From: Sulfurovum sp. FS08-3
GTDB lineage: Bacteria > Campylobacterota > Campylobacteria > Campylobacterales > Sulfurovaceae
Direction: 5' to 3'
Length of the DNA: 64,000 nucleotides
NCBI GenBank assembly: GCA_000830175.1
Contig: JQIS01000010.1
Location: forward strand, 62,001 to 126,000
In this document: in pieces, positions 34,871-44,900 of the stretch
Layout: every line of letters begins with the position of its first letter
How positions within the stretch are numbered: position 1 is the first letter of the stretch
The notes under the pieces: generated by a model
Told to the model about the DNA's origin: nothing
The model's database searches: none
What the model saw: only the letters and a program-made list of their open reading frames with translations
Position numbers and translations under genes: made by a program

Positions 34871-35800
34871 ATGAATGATAGTATGAAATTAATCGCAAAC
34901 ATTATTAATGAGTGTTCAAAGGTCATTGTCGATAAAGAGTTTCAAATCAAACTCTCCTTAGCTACTTTTTTTGGAGGAGGGCATATTTTGATCGAAGATA
35001 TTCCAGGGGTAGGCAAAACGACTCTAGCCAAAACCTTAAGCCATGTATTGGGGCTTGATTACGCCAGAGTGCAATTTACCTCCGATTTGCTCCCCTCGGA
35101 TATTTTGGGTGTAAACTACTACGATACCAAAGAGGCGACCTTTACCTTCAAAAGAGGACCTGTTTTTACTCAATTTCTCTTAGCCGATGAGATCAATAGA
35201 GCTTCAAGCAAAACCCAAAGTGCCTTGCTAGAAGCCATGGAGGAGCGTTACGTCACCATTGATGGCAAATCAATTGCTTTGCCCTACCCCTTTTTCGTCA
35301 TTGCTACCAAAAACCCTTTTGAGGAGATTGGTACTTATGAGCTACCCTCATCGCAACTTGACCGTTTTGCCGTCTCTTTTTCATTGGGTTATCCCAGTGC
35401 CAAAGCCGAGCGTGAAATACTCAAAAAAGCCCAAAAAGCCGATATTCATACCCTACAAGCCCTTACACAAGATGAGCTAGAGAGCATTTTTGCCTCCTAC
35501 AAAACCATCTATCTTAGTGAAGATATTTTGGATTATATTCAAGAGGTGCTTGATTTTACCCGTAGCAGTGGGCTTTATAAGGTAGGTCTTTCGACTCGTA
35601 GTGCTTTGATTTTGGTCGATATTGCCAAAGGGTGGGCTTTGGTTCACGGCAGAGATTACGTCACGCCTCAAGATGTTAGCACCGTTTTACCTACGGTTAC
35701 CTATCATCGCCTCAGTGCCATCGAGGGAAGAAAAAATGCAGGGGAGATAGCCGATGAAATACTTAAAAATGTTCATCCAGATAACCCTAACCGTCGTTAA
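34871..35800 (+). CDS. MoxR-family AAA+ ATPase
   Basis: A 309-residue MoxR ATPase with Walker A IPGVGKTTLAKTL, Walker B FLLADEINRAS, sensor VIATKNPFEEIGTYELP and the C-terminal lid (STRSALILVDIAKGWAL). MoxR proteins act as chaperones for VWA or DUF58 partners. It overlaps the DUF58 gene by 47 bases. No VWA gene follows; a VWA-like gene is 10 kb downstream and a TgpA-like transglutaminase 10 kb upstream. Confidence 0.93.
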   Translation: MNDSMKLIANIINECSKVIVDKEFQIKLSLATFFGGGHILIEDIPGVGKTTLAKTLSHVLGLDYARVQFTSDLLPSDILGVNYYDTKEATFTFKRGPVFTQFLLADEINRASSKTQSALLEAMEERYVTIDGKSIALPYPFFVIATKNPFEEIGTYELPSSQLDRFAVSFSLGYPSAKAEREILKKAQKADIHTLQALTQDELESIFASYKTIYLSEDILDYIQEVLDFTRSSGLYKVGLSTRSALILVDIAKGWALVHGRDYVTPQDVSTVLPTVTYHRLSAIEGRKNAGEIADEILKNVHPDNPNRR

Positions 35801-36632
35801 ATCTCGTCCTACAAAATATTTTTGGTTTGTAATTGCTTCGCTTTTTATACTCTTTTTACAAGCCTATATGCACAATTTCAACATTGTCTTTATTGTCATG
35901 TTTTTTATCTTCTCCATTGCGGGAAGTTCGGGGCTTTTGGGACGGCTTAATGTCTATTTTTTGGACGTTGCGTATCTCTCTAGTGAACGCTTTTTTGCAG
36001 GTGAAGTCTCTAGCTATCGACTCCTTATCACCAATAACTTTCGTGCTAGCAGCTACTCTTTGGAGTTTATCAATGACCTCTTTTTAACCCCACTAGCTAC
36101 CATCAAACCCTACGAACAAAAGATTGTCCAACTCCCCTATCACTACACCACACGAGGCGAAAAACCACTCCCTCAACTCATGATAAAAAGCACCTACCCC
36201 TTGCCGCATGAGTTTTTTTATCGTGACAAAATTGATATAAATCAAAGCATTGTTGTTTTTCCTGCACCACTGGGTGTATCGCTCTTTTCTACCAAACTCT
36301 ACAACCCCAATCTCGACGGTGAAATCAGTGACTTTGAGGGCATACGACGCTTTAACGACGGAGAATCGCTCTCGATGGTACACTGGGCGACACTTGCCAA
36401 ATCGGGTGAGTTTATGTCCAAAAAATTTCTCTATCAAAATGAAGATAGTGTGATACGATTGGTTTTTAGGGAGATAGAGGGAGATGATGAGTTTAGACTT
36501 TCGCAACTCACCCTATGGGTACTCGAATGCGAAGCCAATGGATTGAAATTTAGCATCGAAATCGACAACCAAACCCTAGAGTCCCACAAGATGAGCATTT
36601 TTGATATATTGAGCCTTTTGGGGAGGTATTAG
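35754..36632 (+). CDS. DUF58-domain membrane protein
   Basis: A 292-residue protein with two N-terminal transmembrane helices (about 22-65) and a DUF58 region with the usual RRFNDGESLSMVHWATLAKSGE segment in shortened form. It is the standard companion of MoxR. Its frame begins inside the moxR end. It is somewhat shorter than typical DUF58 proteins (300-400 residues). Confidence 0.85.
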   Translation: MKYLKMFIQITLTVVKSRPTKYFWFVIASLFILFLQAYMHNFNIVFIVMFFIFSIAGSSGLLGRLNVYFLDVAYLSSERFFAGEVSSYRLLITNNFRASSYSLEFINDLFLTPLATIKPYEQKIVQLPYHYTTRGEKPLPQLMIKSTYPLPHEFFYRDKIDINQSIVVFPAPLGVSLFSTKLYNPNLDGEISDFEGIRRFNDGESLSMVHWATLAKSGEFMSKKFLYQNEDSVIRLVFREIEGDDEFRLSQLTLWVLECEANGLKFSIEIDNQTLESHKMSIFDILSLLGRY

Positions 36633-36778
36633 AGTTTCTACTCACAAGCACTCTGGAAGTCGAGAAGATAAAATAAATAAGAATGAGATAGATTAAGGCT
36701 TATAGCCTAAAATCACGAGAAAGATATGCATTTTTGCCAAGCACTTTAAGGCTGGAGCAAGGTGGTTATTTCACGGTC

Positions 36779-36943
36779 TTAGGAGAGGTGGAATGAGGAA
36801 AATGCCCACATATAATTGATGGGATTGAGAGCCTTAAAAAACTTAAACTTATTTTTGGGCTTATGGTGCTTGGCATCATCCATACCGCTATCGTATCCAT
36901 CTTTTGAGTAGTCGCCACTGTAGATTTTGAAGGTGTTATTCAT
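36779..36943 (-). CDS. Small ORF (54 aa) coupled to the PIN toxin gene, possibly truncated
   Basis: ATG 36943 overlaps the PIN-gene stop (ATGAATAA) and has AAGG 7 bases upstream, inside the PIN coding end. The peptide has a coding-like composition (IYSGDYSKDGYDSGMDDA, then KALNPINYMWAF). The GYxxGxxDA style recalls longer proteins with repeated G-Y-x-x-G helices, so the 3' part may have been lost. The rest of 36633-36778 shows no gene. Confidence 0.4.
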   Translation of the reverse strand: MNNTFKIYSGDYSKDGYDSGMDDAKHHKPKNKFKFFKALNPINYMWAFSSFHLS

Positions 36944-37409
36944 CGCAAAACCTTAGAACATCATTATATACCTTACGACTAATCCATCGACCTCTCACAA
37001 TCATCTCATTAAGCAGTGGGGCAATCTCATCTATATAGCCTTTTTGCTTGGAGGCTATCAAAAATGATAAAGTTCTCTTGACATTTAGCTCTTGTGATTT
37101 GGCAATATTATAACCGATGGTCTCATCTATCAAGACAATATCAGCACTCATCTCTTTTGCCAAAACAATAGTTTGAGCCTCTCCCAAATCCAAATCATTG
37201 AGCAATATATTTTGTGCAAATTCATCTCTGATACGCTCTACTTGAAAGAACACATCATCAATCTCTTTGTAACCAAATGCCTTTTTGGATTTTATCTCAT
37301 CATAAACAGCTTGAGGTATATAGACTCTATCAAAAAAATGTCTCAAAATATCTATCCTACCGATAGAAGCCAATGAGATAATGGGTGTAGCATTGGATAC
37401 CACTATCAT
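36936..37409 (-). CDS. DUF3368 PIN-domain toxin
   Basis: A 157-residue PIN-like protein. The start VVSNATPIISLA has Asn at the usual first Asp, which is common in DUF3368. The second acidic site is in DLDLGEAQTIVLA and the third in DIVLIDETIG. The partner UPF0175 gene overlaps by 4 bases (ATGA). It is a predicted RNase toxin of a type II pair. Confidence 0.85.
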   Translation of the reverse strand: MIVVSNATPIISLASIGRIDILRHFFDRVYIPQAVYDEIKSKKAFGYKEIDDVFFQVERIRDEFAQNILLNDLDLGEAQTIVLAKEMSADIVLIDETIGYNIAKSQELNVKRTLSFLIASKQKGYIDEIAPLLNEMIVRGRWISRKVYNDVLRFCDE

Positions 37410-37690
37410 TTGAGCATATCCACCAAACTATCAGCGTCATCAAAAATCTCACTCATCTCTCTATGGGAGTAGTCAAATATCGGTATATTATCTTGTTTGA
37501 GTAGTTCAATAAAGCCCAATCTATCCATCCCAACAAATTGAGCCGATTTACCCAACGAGAGTTGTCTCTTTTGATACAAAGCTATAGCAGTATAGAGTTT
37601 CATCTTATAAGCCAACTCTTCTTTGGTAGATTTGAGTGAGATTAAGATAGAGTCATCTATTTGTATATTTGGTAGTGTTATTGTTTGCAT
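37406..37690 (-). CDS. UPF0175 antitoxin
   Basis: A 94-residue UPF0175 protein with an N-terminal strand, a KMKLYTAIALYQKRQLSLG helix and a helix-turn-helix-like AQFVGMDRLGFIELL segment. It precedes and overlaps the DUF3368 toxin gene, the usual antitoxin-first order. Confidence 0.85.
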   Translation of the reverse strand: MQTITLPNIQIDDSILISLKSTKEELAYKMKLYTAIALYQKRQLSLGKSAQFVGMDRLGFIELLKQDNIPIFDYSHREMSEIFDDADSLVDMLK

Positions 37691-37722
37691 TTTTTAGCTC
37701 CTTTTTGTATGATTGATAAGCT

Positions 37723-38007
37723 TTAACTCTCGTATGCATTCCCACGCAGGGGCGATGGGAATGAGTTAAGAGCTTCTAACTCCGCTTCTATATCATAATC
37801 ATCAATAGCAGGTATTTGATGTTTGTTTAGAAGCTTCATAAAAGAGTAAATATCCATATCCAAAAATTTAGCTCCTTGTGAGATAGATATTTTATGATTT
37901 TTGCAAAGTTCTAGTGCCAACTTTTGTTTAGCCAACTCTATTAAGTTTTGTTTACTCTCATTGATACTCAAAAAGAGTTCATCGGGTATCTCTATCGCTA
38001 GTTGCAT
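37723..38007 (-). CDS. UPF0175 antitoxin without adjacent toxin
   Basis: A 94-residue second UPF0175 protein (MQLAIEIPDELF start, ISISQGAKFLDMDIYSFM helix-turn-helix), very similar to the one at 46203-46460. It lies 32 bases upstream of the first pair and has no PIN gene of its own. Its C-terminus (SFPSPLRGNAYES) looks unlike the family and may come from fusion to flanking DNA after loss of its toxin. Confidence 0.8.
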   Translation of the reverse strand: MQLAIEIPDELFLSINESKQNLIELAKQKLALELCKNHKISISQGAKFLDMDIYSFMKLLNKHQIPAIDDYDIEAELEALNSFPSPLRGNAYES

Positions 38008-38133
38008 TTTTTGCTCCTTTTATTAATTTTTTCTATCTCACTATGTATCATATACTCATCGCTCTTTGGGATTATAATTTCTCTTAACATGAGTATATCT
38101 TTGGATTATTATAGCCTATTTTGATAATCAAAA

Positions 38134-38637
38134 CTACCACACTTTTCCTAGTAGCTCCAAATGGATAAGGTAGAGTCGTGTGTGAAATTCATATTCGCTG
38201 TAGTGAGGTTCGATGTGGGTGCAGAGTTGATAAAAGGCTTTGTTGTGTTCTTTTTCTTTGAGGTGGGCGAGTTCGTGTACGACAATCATACGCAAAAATT
38301 CAAGAGGGGTTTGTTTGAAAAGTGTGCCTATGCGTATCTCATTTTTGCGTTTGATTTTGTTGCCTTGGAGACGGTGTGCGTAGGTGTGAAGCCCCAGTGC
38401 GTCGTGAAGTGTGTGGATGGTGTTGTCGTAGATGACTTTGCTAAGGGGTGGTGTTTTTTTGAGATAGTCGTTTTTGATCTCTACCGTGTAGTCGTAGAGG
38501 GCTTTGTCGGTGGTGATAGCATGGAGGGTAGGGTAGCGTTGCTTTAAAAAATCGGTAAGTCTCTTTTGCTCAATGATTTGTGTGACTTTGTGAATGGTAG
38601 CAGGAGAGTATCCATTGAGATAGCGTAGGGGTTTCAT
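38134..38637 (-). CDS. YgjP-like zinc metallopeptidase (DUF45/M48-type)
   Basis: A 167-residue protein from ATG 38637 with the zinc motif VVHELAHLKEKEHN (HExxH, third ligand in the following KEHN helix). It has the YgjP/SprT-like size and is probably cytoplasmic. It is coupled to the DsrE-like gene by TAATG overlap. Confidence 0.82.
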   Translation of the reverse strand: MKPLRYLNGYSPATIHKVTQIIEQKRLTDFLKQRYPTLHAITTDKALYDYTVEIKNDYLKKTPPLSKVIYDNTIHTLHDALGLHTYAHRLQGNKIKRKNEIRIGTLFKQTPLEFLRMIVVHELAHLKEKEHNKAFYQLCTHIEPHYSEYEFHTRLYLIHLELLGKVW

Positions 38638-38984
38638 TAGAGTGTTAAGAGTGCCCAATCTCTATCGTTTTGGAGTGCAGTAGTCAAAAGTTCACCCGTA
38701 TGGTTGCAAACCACCCCCAAAGCTTCGAGTTTTTGCGTGGCGTGATACTCATTGGCACATACGATACAAGAGCTAAACTCTACACCCTCTTGTAGCATCG
38801 TTTGGACTTTTTGTTGCACCGTTTCATCGCTTACAAGCGTTTGGATAGAGGCTCCCCAAAACATAATGTGTACCCGCTTCCAATACCCCCTAGGCAACGC
38901 AACCCCTCCATAAAGCAAGGGAAATTTCAAGATAGAATCACGATCATCGGTAGCTATTACTATAAGCAAATTCTCTTTTTGCAT
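38637..38984 (-). CDS. DsrE-family-like protein
   Basis: A 115-residue alpha/beta protein from ATG 38984. The strand pattern LLIVIATDDRD, HIMFWGASIQTLV and FSSCIVCANEYHA (with one Cys) matches DsrE/DsrF-like folds, linked to sulfur transfer or metabolism in the family. The call rests on fold pattern and size. A TATAAT lies about 25 bases upstream. Confidence 0.6.
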   Translation of the reverse strand: MQKENLLIVIATDDRDSILKFPLLYGGVALPRGYWKRVHIMFWGASIQTLVSDETVQQKVQTMLQEGVEFSSCIVCANEYHATQKLEALGVVCNHTGELLTTALQNDRDWALLTL

Positions 38985-39138
38985 GGTTTTCTCTTTTTTT
39001 GGTGCTATTATAGCGTTTTTGTGATTTTTTTCTCTTTTTGCAATTGTATTATATTTGGAAATAAACAAACTCAGCTAAAGTCGAGGCTACATATTCTAGT
39101 TCAAAGATGATTTGATGGGCGAAGTGCGTAATATCGGT

Positions 39139-39522
39139 TTATAAAAGCTCTTTAATACTTTCGCCTACTCTTCTAGCAATATCAAGGCATTCATAGCAGA
39201 TTGTTTCATCAGGAGAGAAATCAGGCAATACAGAACCTAATGGATATTTGGAAACCAAATAGATTGAATCCATCAAGTCAATTTCATCTTCTGAAATATC
39301 AACAAAGACTTTTCGCTCTTTTAAAGTCTGCACAAGCGATGATAGTGAGTGTATTTTTTGTAATCTAATTCCCTTTTCTATGTAGTAGGCTTTGAGGTAT
39401 TTTTCACTTGCTTGTTGGGCGTTTTGTAGAGATGGATTAAAGAGCATACTGTTGAGCAGTACTTTAGCAGATTGTAAATTTTCATCTGCATACTCTAGCC
39501 ACAGTTTGGTTTCATCTTTCAT
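39139..39522 (-). CDS. HEPN-domain protein (toxin of a HEPN/MNT pair)
   Basis: A 127-residue HEPN protein starting at ATG 39522, which overlaps the MNT stop and has GAG/AAGG upstream. It has the classic HEPN helices (LWLEYADENLQSAKVLL, QNAQQASEKYLKAYYI) and IHSLSSLV. The Rx4-6H site is less clear than in HepT, so RNase activity is uncertain. Confidence 0.8.
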   Translation of the reverse strand: MKDETKLWLEYADENLQSAKVLLNSMLFNPSLQNAQQASEKYLKAYYIEKGIRLQKIHSLSSLVQTLKERKVFVDISEDEIDLMDSIYLVSKYPLGSVLPDFSPDETICYECLDIARRVGESIKELL

Positions 39523-39811
39523 AGATGACTCTACCTTCATTAATCTCTTGCATAAAGACCCCTTGTGTATTTTTTTTGATGGGTATAATATCAAGAGGAA
39601 TATCTTGGGAGAGTTCTCGCAACACTTTGCGATACTTGAGCGATAGTGTCAAAAAGTTTTGATTGGAGTTTTGAATAATGGCTATATCAATATCGTGAGG
39701 GCTGGAAGAACTCAAAAAAGAGCCAAAAACAATCACTTTATCAACCTCTACACATTGCGATAATTTCTCTCTAATGATTTGTAAACAGTTGTTTTTATTG
39801 ATTTGATTCAT
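39512..39811 (-). CDS. Minimal nucleotidyltransferase (MNT) antitoxin
   Basis: A 99-residue nucleotidyltransferase with VIVFGSFLSSSSPHDIDIAI (GS plus DxD motif). It is the upstream partner of the HEPN gene and overlaps its start. It differs clearly from the MntA at 25990, so this is a separate module. Confidence 0.82.
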   Translation of the reverse strand: MNQINKNNCLQIIREKLSQCVEVDKVIVFGSFLSSSSPHDIDIAIIQNSNQNFLTLSLKYRKVLRELSQDIPLDIIPIKKNTQGVFMQEINEGRVIYER

Positions 39812-40002
39812 ATTTTGCCCTTTGGCTCAATTGTATTGTGTAGTGTCTATTATCGTTATTGTATCAAAATTTCACTATATACTCTACAACGCATCATCTC
39901 AAATGCTATGGATTGCTTCACCCCAAAGGGTTCGCAATGTCTAAACCCTAACCCAAATCAGATACTAGGTGTACCATTTTGGAGGTAATGATACAGGGTG
40001 GT

Positions 40003-41175
40003 TTATAGGGGGTCATTGGGGTGTTTCTTATTGGAAACTTCTTTTTTATTTTTAAGATTATTGTACTCTGCCTCACTAATAATATATTGTTTTTTTGAAT
40101 CATATTTTAATTCATCTGAACCAAAACTCAATAAAAAATTTTCATTTGGCTTTTTTAAATCATAAGGACTACTATAGTATTCTTTTTTTAATTTACTATC
40201 AATAACTCTTTCGGGCGATAAGATAATGACTCTTTGTGATTTAAATGATGGAAATCCCCAATAATGATCTATCTCAGGTACTTCATTTTCCCAATGCCAA
40301 CCATTAATAATTGGCTCTATATCATCTGATACTTCTAATCTCAAATTAGATATATTACAATGATTAAATATTAATGTATTGTTTTTATAGGGAATAACTC
40401 GTGAATGACTTAAATCACAATTAGAAAAACTCGTTCGTTCTTGGCAATATAAAATACTCCAACTTAAGTCACTATTTTGAATTAAACCATTTGGCATATC
40501 CAATTTCAATACTCCGTGCAAATCTAAGTTATTAAAAAGAACAACTTGATTTAAATCTTTTATTGTATGTTTTTTCAAAAGTGATACATAGTGTTGAAAA
40601 CAGAGATTTTGAGAATATGTAATAGGTTCACGACTATACCACTGTTTTACTTTTTCGTCTAAATCTAATTTTTTTGTTTTTTTATCAAAAGCTTCAAACG
40701 ATTTTTTTATATTCAAATTCTCTTTGAGATATGCAGATAAAATTTGAAAAATCACCTCATTAAAATTATCATTTTTTTCAATCAATTCGGATAGCATTAC
40801 AAGAGCAGAAATTCTATTGGGTTCTGAATCCGATTCTAATAAATCAACAGCTTTATGAAATTTTTCATTATCAATTTTCAAATTAGAGTTTTGTAGTTCG
40901 TTATTTGCAATGACTCCTCTCCAAAGAGCAATAATAATAGCTCCTATACCAAGCAAAACTAATCCTATGTTTCTTATAGTCTCTGCACGATTCAAATTAT
41001 CTTTATCACCCCAATATTCTAGTTCAAAATATTTTGAATCAATATATTGTCCTAATAAATAGATTAGTATAAAAATTAAAATAAATAAAAATAATATTTT
41101 ATACTTATTATATAATTCAGAAATCTGTTTTTTTATTTTATGCTTTATGCTATTAATTTTTTGTTGAATTTTCAC
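40003..41175 (-). CDS. Two-TM membrane protein with pentapeptide-like C-terminal region
   Basis: A 390-residue A+T-rich gene with GTG start and AGAAGG upstream. There are two transmembrane helices (about residues 26-47 and 70-88), then a KAVDLLESDSEPNRISALVMLSEL helix typical of the membrane-linked pentapeptide-repeat proteins. The region about 210-270 has N-D-L-x-x and S-N-C-D-L-like repeats. The function is unknown. It lies between toxin-antitoxin modules and a STAND defence gene, so a defence role is possible. The gap to the RHH gene (41176-41409) holds only a TTTGGC-ACT-GCCAAA hairpin at 41341-41355. Confidence 0.6.
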   Translation of the reverse strand: MKIQQKINSIKHKIKKQISELYNKYKILFLFILIFILIYLLGQYIDSKYFELEYWGDKDNLNRAETIRNIGLVLLGIGAIIIALWRGVIANNELQNSNLKIDNEKFHKAVDLLESDSEPNRISALVMLSELIEKNDNFNEVIFQILSAYLKENLNIKKSFEAFDKKTKKLDLDEKVKQWYSREPITYSQNLCFQHYVSLLKKHTIKDLNQVVLFNNLDLHGVLKLDMPNGLIQNSDLSWSILYCQERTSFSNCDLSHSRVIPYKNNTLIFNHCNISNLRLEVSDDIEPIINGWHWENEVPEIDHYWGFPSFKSQRVIILSPERVIDSKLKKEYYSSPYDLKKPNENFLLSFGSDELKYDSKKQYIISEAEYNNLKNKKEVSNKKHPNDPL

Positions 41176-41409
41176 CGTTTACCTTCTCTCGTTACGAAAT
41201 TAAATTGCGTAATACCTATTAAACCCTCAACCTCTCCCAACCATTCCGCCTTGTCAGACGATGCAATGAGAAGAAACTTTTACAATTAATAATTATATAT
41301 TATATCAAAGTAGCTTTAATATTTTGTAGGTTTTCGTAGGTTTGGCACTGCCAAACGACAAAGTTAAATTCAAACAATTCAATAACTTTGCACCTGCACC
41401 TAAAGCACC

Positions 41410-41676
41410 TCAAACACTCAATTTAATCTTATCCGTAGCGTATTGATGAATCAGTGCGTTAATCAATGTCTGATAAGGAATCCCTAGCTCTCGTGATTTG
41501 CTTTTGATTCCCTCCAAATCGACTCCATTGATACGAATGGTGATATTTTTGGATTTGGATAGATGCTCTTTGGCGTATCTTTTGGCTAATGCTATCTCTC
41601 CGTTGGCATCTATTGAGCGTTTGATTGTATCATTTTCGAGGGCTTCTAATATCTCTAACTCTTCTTTGTCAAACAT
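41410..41676 (-). CDS. Ribbon-helix-helix antitoxin
   Basis: An 88-residue protein with a charged N-terminal region and a C-terminal RHH segment (KNITIRINGVDLEGIKSK, then GIPYQTLINALIHQYATDKI), as in CopG/BrnA-type antitoxins. The gene just upstream is a remnant of the toxin, so the antitoxin appears orphaned. Confidence 0.8.
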   Translation of the reverse strand: MFDKEELEILEALENDTIKRSIDANGEIALAKRYAKEHLSKSKNITIRINGVDLEGIKSKSRELGIPYQTLINALIHQYATDKIKLSV

Positions 41677-41679
41677 CGG

Positions 41680-41841
41680 CTATCCTTTATATTTTTTCTT
41701 GGCTTTTCGACTGGGTATTATGGTTTTAAGAAAGCGTTTATCTCCATCAATGACAAAAGGCACAAGATAAACATATCCCAACGCCTCTACCACATAGATT
41801 TTTTGGTTGGGATAATCAAGCTCATTAGGATGGGTATATTG
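41680..41841 (-). pseudogene. Remnant of a BrnT-like toxin gene
   Basis: An open frame without start codon encodes YTHPNELDYPNQKIYVVEAL, then YVYLVPFVIDGDKRFLKTII and PSRKAKKKYKG before a TAG stop 3 bases upstream of the antitoxin ATG. This is the C-terminal half of toxins that pair with RHH antitoxins of this kind (ending IIPSRKAxKKY). The frame is closed by TGA at 41842-41844, and the N-terminal half is missing. Confidence 0.7.
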
Positions 41842-41983
41842 TCATTATAAAAGGAGCTTACTTAAAGTTGTATAAGAGTTGAGGATTTTTCTCGTTCCAT
41901 AATGGTATTGCACAATGCAGATGCTCTCAAATGCGATGTGGGAATAAGAAAAAAATATTCAACACCTAAGCCGTGCCGTTTTT

Positions 41984-44900
41984 TTAATAATCTTCCATAA
42001 AGTTTCTTCGTTTTTCATTTTTAATCTTTGTTTCTATCTCTTTAATGATATTTTGTACTTTTAGTCTGTGTCGAATAAATGTCACCCCCGATAAAAGACT
42101 TTCAAAGGATTGAAGATACTCTTTGTATTGTTCTAAGCTTGGAACCATACTGTTGCCACGCCAACTCCAAGAATAGGGTTTATAAAAAACTTTATCAAAT
42201 AGTTCAAATGAGTCATTACACTCTAAAAAATATGGTATCCACTCTTTTTTTGCTCATATGGGTATTCATCAATAAACTTAAATATAAACTTGCTACGCTC
42301 TTCATCTGTAGCATACTTTTGGATAAGTTTTTTGATTGTTGTATTAACCTTTTCCTCGCCTATTTCTTTATCTTCAAAAAAGGATTTAAGCTCTTTACTA
42401 TCAATATAATGATTTTTTTGATAAATTTTAAAAAAAGTCTCTACTAATCTAAAGATAATACGCTCATAATCTTCTCTCTCCCAAATTATGGAAAATTCAC
42501 GATTAACACTGTGATTAGAAGATGAAAAGCCTTGTTTATCATAATGGTGATAGATGTAATCTTCAATAAATAAGTCATCCATAGTGAGTATTTTATTAAA
42601 AATAGTATAGTCATAATCACGATCATATTCGTGGTTCGCTGTATGTAAAAAATAGAGTTCTTTAAGTAAGTCGATATTATTTTCAAAATACATTTCTAAG
42701 TTTTTATAGATATTTGTATTTGGATTAAAGATACCACTTAATAGGCTAATAAAGCTTTCCTCTTCGTTCTTAATTCGCTTATATACAATATCAACAATCT
42801 CTTGAAATATCGTTGGTTTGATATGCATATATTTTTCAATGAAGTCAGAAGATGGAATATTAAGTATTGATTGTGTAGAACGATAAAAATCTAACAGTTG
42901 CTTGACTTCATATTCGCCTATTTGCTCTTGTGATAATAAATAAAAAAAGTTTAACAGAGATGCATCTTTGTTTTGGCAATCGTATTGATTGATAAGTTTA
43001 TAGGCTTCCTCTTTACCTAAAGTTTCTATTAAATGAAAAACATTGATATCAAGGGAGAGTTTGTTACCTGATTTTAAAGACTCTTTAATGACTTCAATAT
43101 ACAATTTTTGGTTATAAATTACGAGTTCACTAAGTGCATACTCTATATTATTTGTTCTTATTCTATCGTTTATTCTTATTGATAAATTCAAGAGATATTT
43201 CCAATCTTTAAATTTATACTCTTTAAAGAAACTCCATAATCTTCCTTTCAATTCTTCTTCAATAGCTTTCCGATCATGTTTTTCTTCTTCTTTTTCGAGA
43301 GCAATACTTACTTTATCTAAGAGCAATACTTTTTCAATTACATAATCTTTATGATTAAATATATTACGAATTTCTTGCTGATATTCCATCTTGCGGTTGT
43401 CCAAAAAATCTAAAAAGTGTTGCATGATTGAACACTCTTCATAATTAGTTATATCAAAAGTTGTTTGCATAAAATTGAGTATTTGTTCGCTATCCCATTG
43501 CTCTATCTCTGTAATACCAATATGAATACTTATTCCTTTGGGATATATTGAAATAAGTGTAAAAATATCATCTTTGTAGTTTTTCTTATCATACAACGAA
43601 AAGACTCTATCTAAAACAGTTTTGCGTAGTTCTTTTAATTCATCTGTTTGAGCAGGTTTATAGTGGATTGTTTGGATTGTATTTTTGTTCTTTTTTACTA
43701 GAGTATCTTGAAATTCTGTTTTTAGTAGCTCACTAGATACTCTAATAAAGAGTTTCGTTATTAAAATATTTTCTCCATTTTGAGTAAAATTCCATAAAGT
43801 ATCTATTAAGTGCTTCTCTTTTGAATATTCATAATGATGACTATCTTTCTTGTAGGTAAAATTTTTTGTTAAAATGCTAATAGTTGCAGATAACTGTAAA
43901 GGCTCTTTTTCTAAATATTTAATAATTAGTTCTATTGCAGATGAAATATTTTCATTATCATTGCCAAAAAAAGATAATATTTCTAAAATTTCATTATTTA
44001 AATAACTACTTTTATCTTTCCAAAAATCCAATGAATCTACGTCAACAACTTGCTGTTGCACTTTTTCTATTTTATCATTCACATAGACCAAGGTATCAGT
44101 TTTTTTCATAAACCAAAAGAGCCTTATAGCTTCTAATAAGTTTGTTTTATCGTTATAATATTTACTCCATAGGTTATCAATAGAGCTTTGTAGTACTTCT
44201 TTAATGGTATCATGGTTAAAAGTTTCAATAATTGGATTTAAAGTATCAATAAATCGTTGTTTGTATTTAGGAAAGAAGTTATCCAATAAAAGATAAAAAT
44301 TAATTTGCTTCTCCACAAACACAATTTTATAAAAAAGATAAGTAGATAAAATTTGGTCAGATACCTTTACAACTTCATTTTGGTACAAATCCACTATCTC
44401 TAAACGATTAAGTTTTACTACTTGCTCCCAAAAATCCTTGGAGGATATGCTAAAAACTTTTTCAATTAATTGCATCTGTTCGTCGTGAGATTTATCAACA
44501 GCTCTAAAAAATGAGATAACCGTAAGAGATACAACTTGATTATGGTTATTTAAAATATCTATATCATCTTTGACACTTTTAAAATACTCATCATATATTT
44601 TAGTAGCATCGTAGATTGATTTTAGACTTTTTGTCTCTTTAGCAACCCTAGCAGCCATTAAAGCAAGTCTTGGATTACCTTGAGAAACCCGCCAAATTTG
44701 TTCATGATAGTCAGGATTTTTGATTTGATATATATCTTCTACGAGACTTGTTATCTCTTTTTCGTCAAATGGTTTAAGTTCTATCTCTGCTTTACTAATA
44801 AGTGTGGGGATTTTATCAAAAGTTGCTTTTTGAGCATAATCTCTAACCGTAGCTACAATTTTAATTTGATGATTATTGATTTTGTGTTTATGATAATTTA

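Noticed and set aside
36800-36860. Forward frame with CPHIIDGIESLKK resembling the HINGIES motif of IS1595 transposases
   Set aside because: The minus strand of the same bases gives a better-supported small gene with start overlap and ribosome site, and no other transposase motifs or terminal repeats are present.
36936-37409. PIN toxin thought inactive because the first Asp is Asn
   Set aside because: Asn at this place is, as I recall, common in DUF3368 proteins, so it is not evidence of inactivation.
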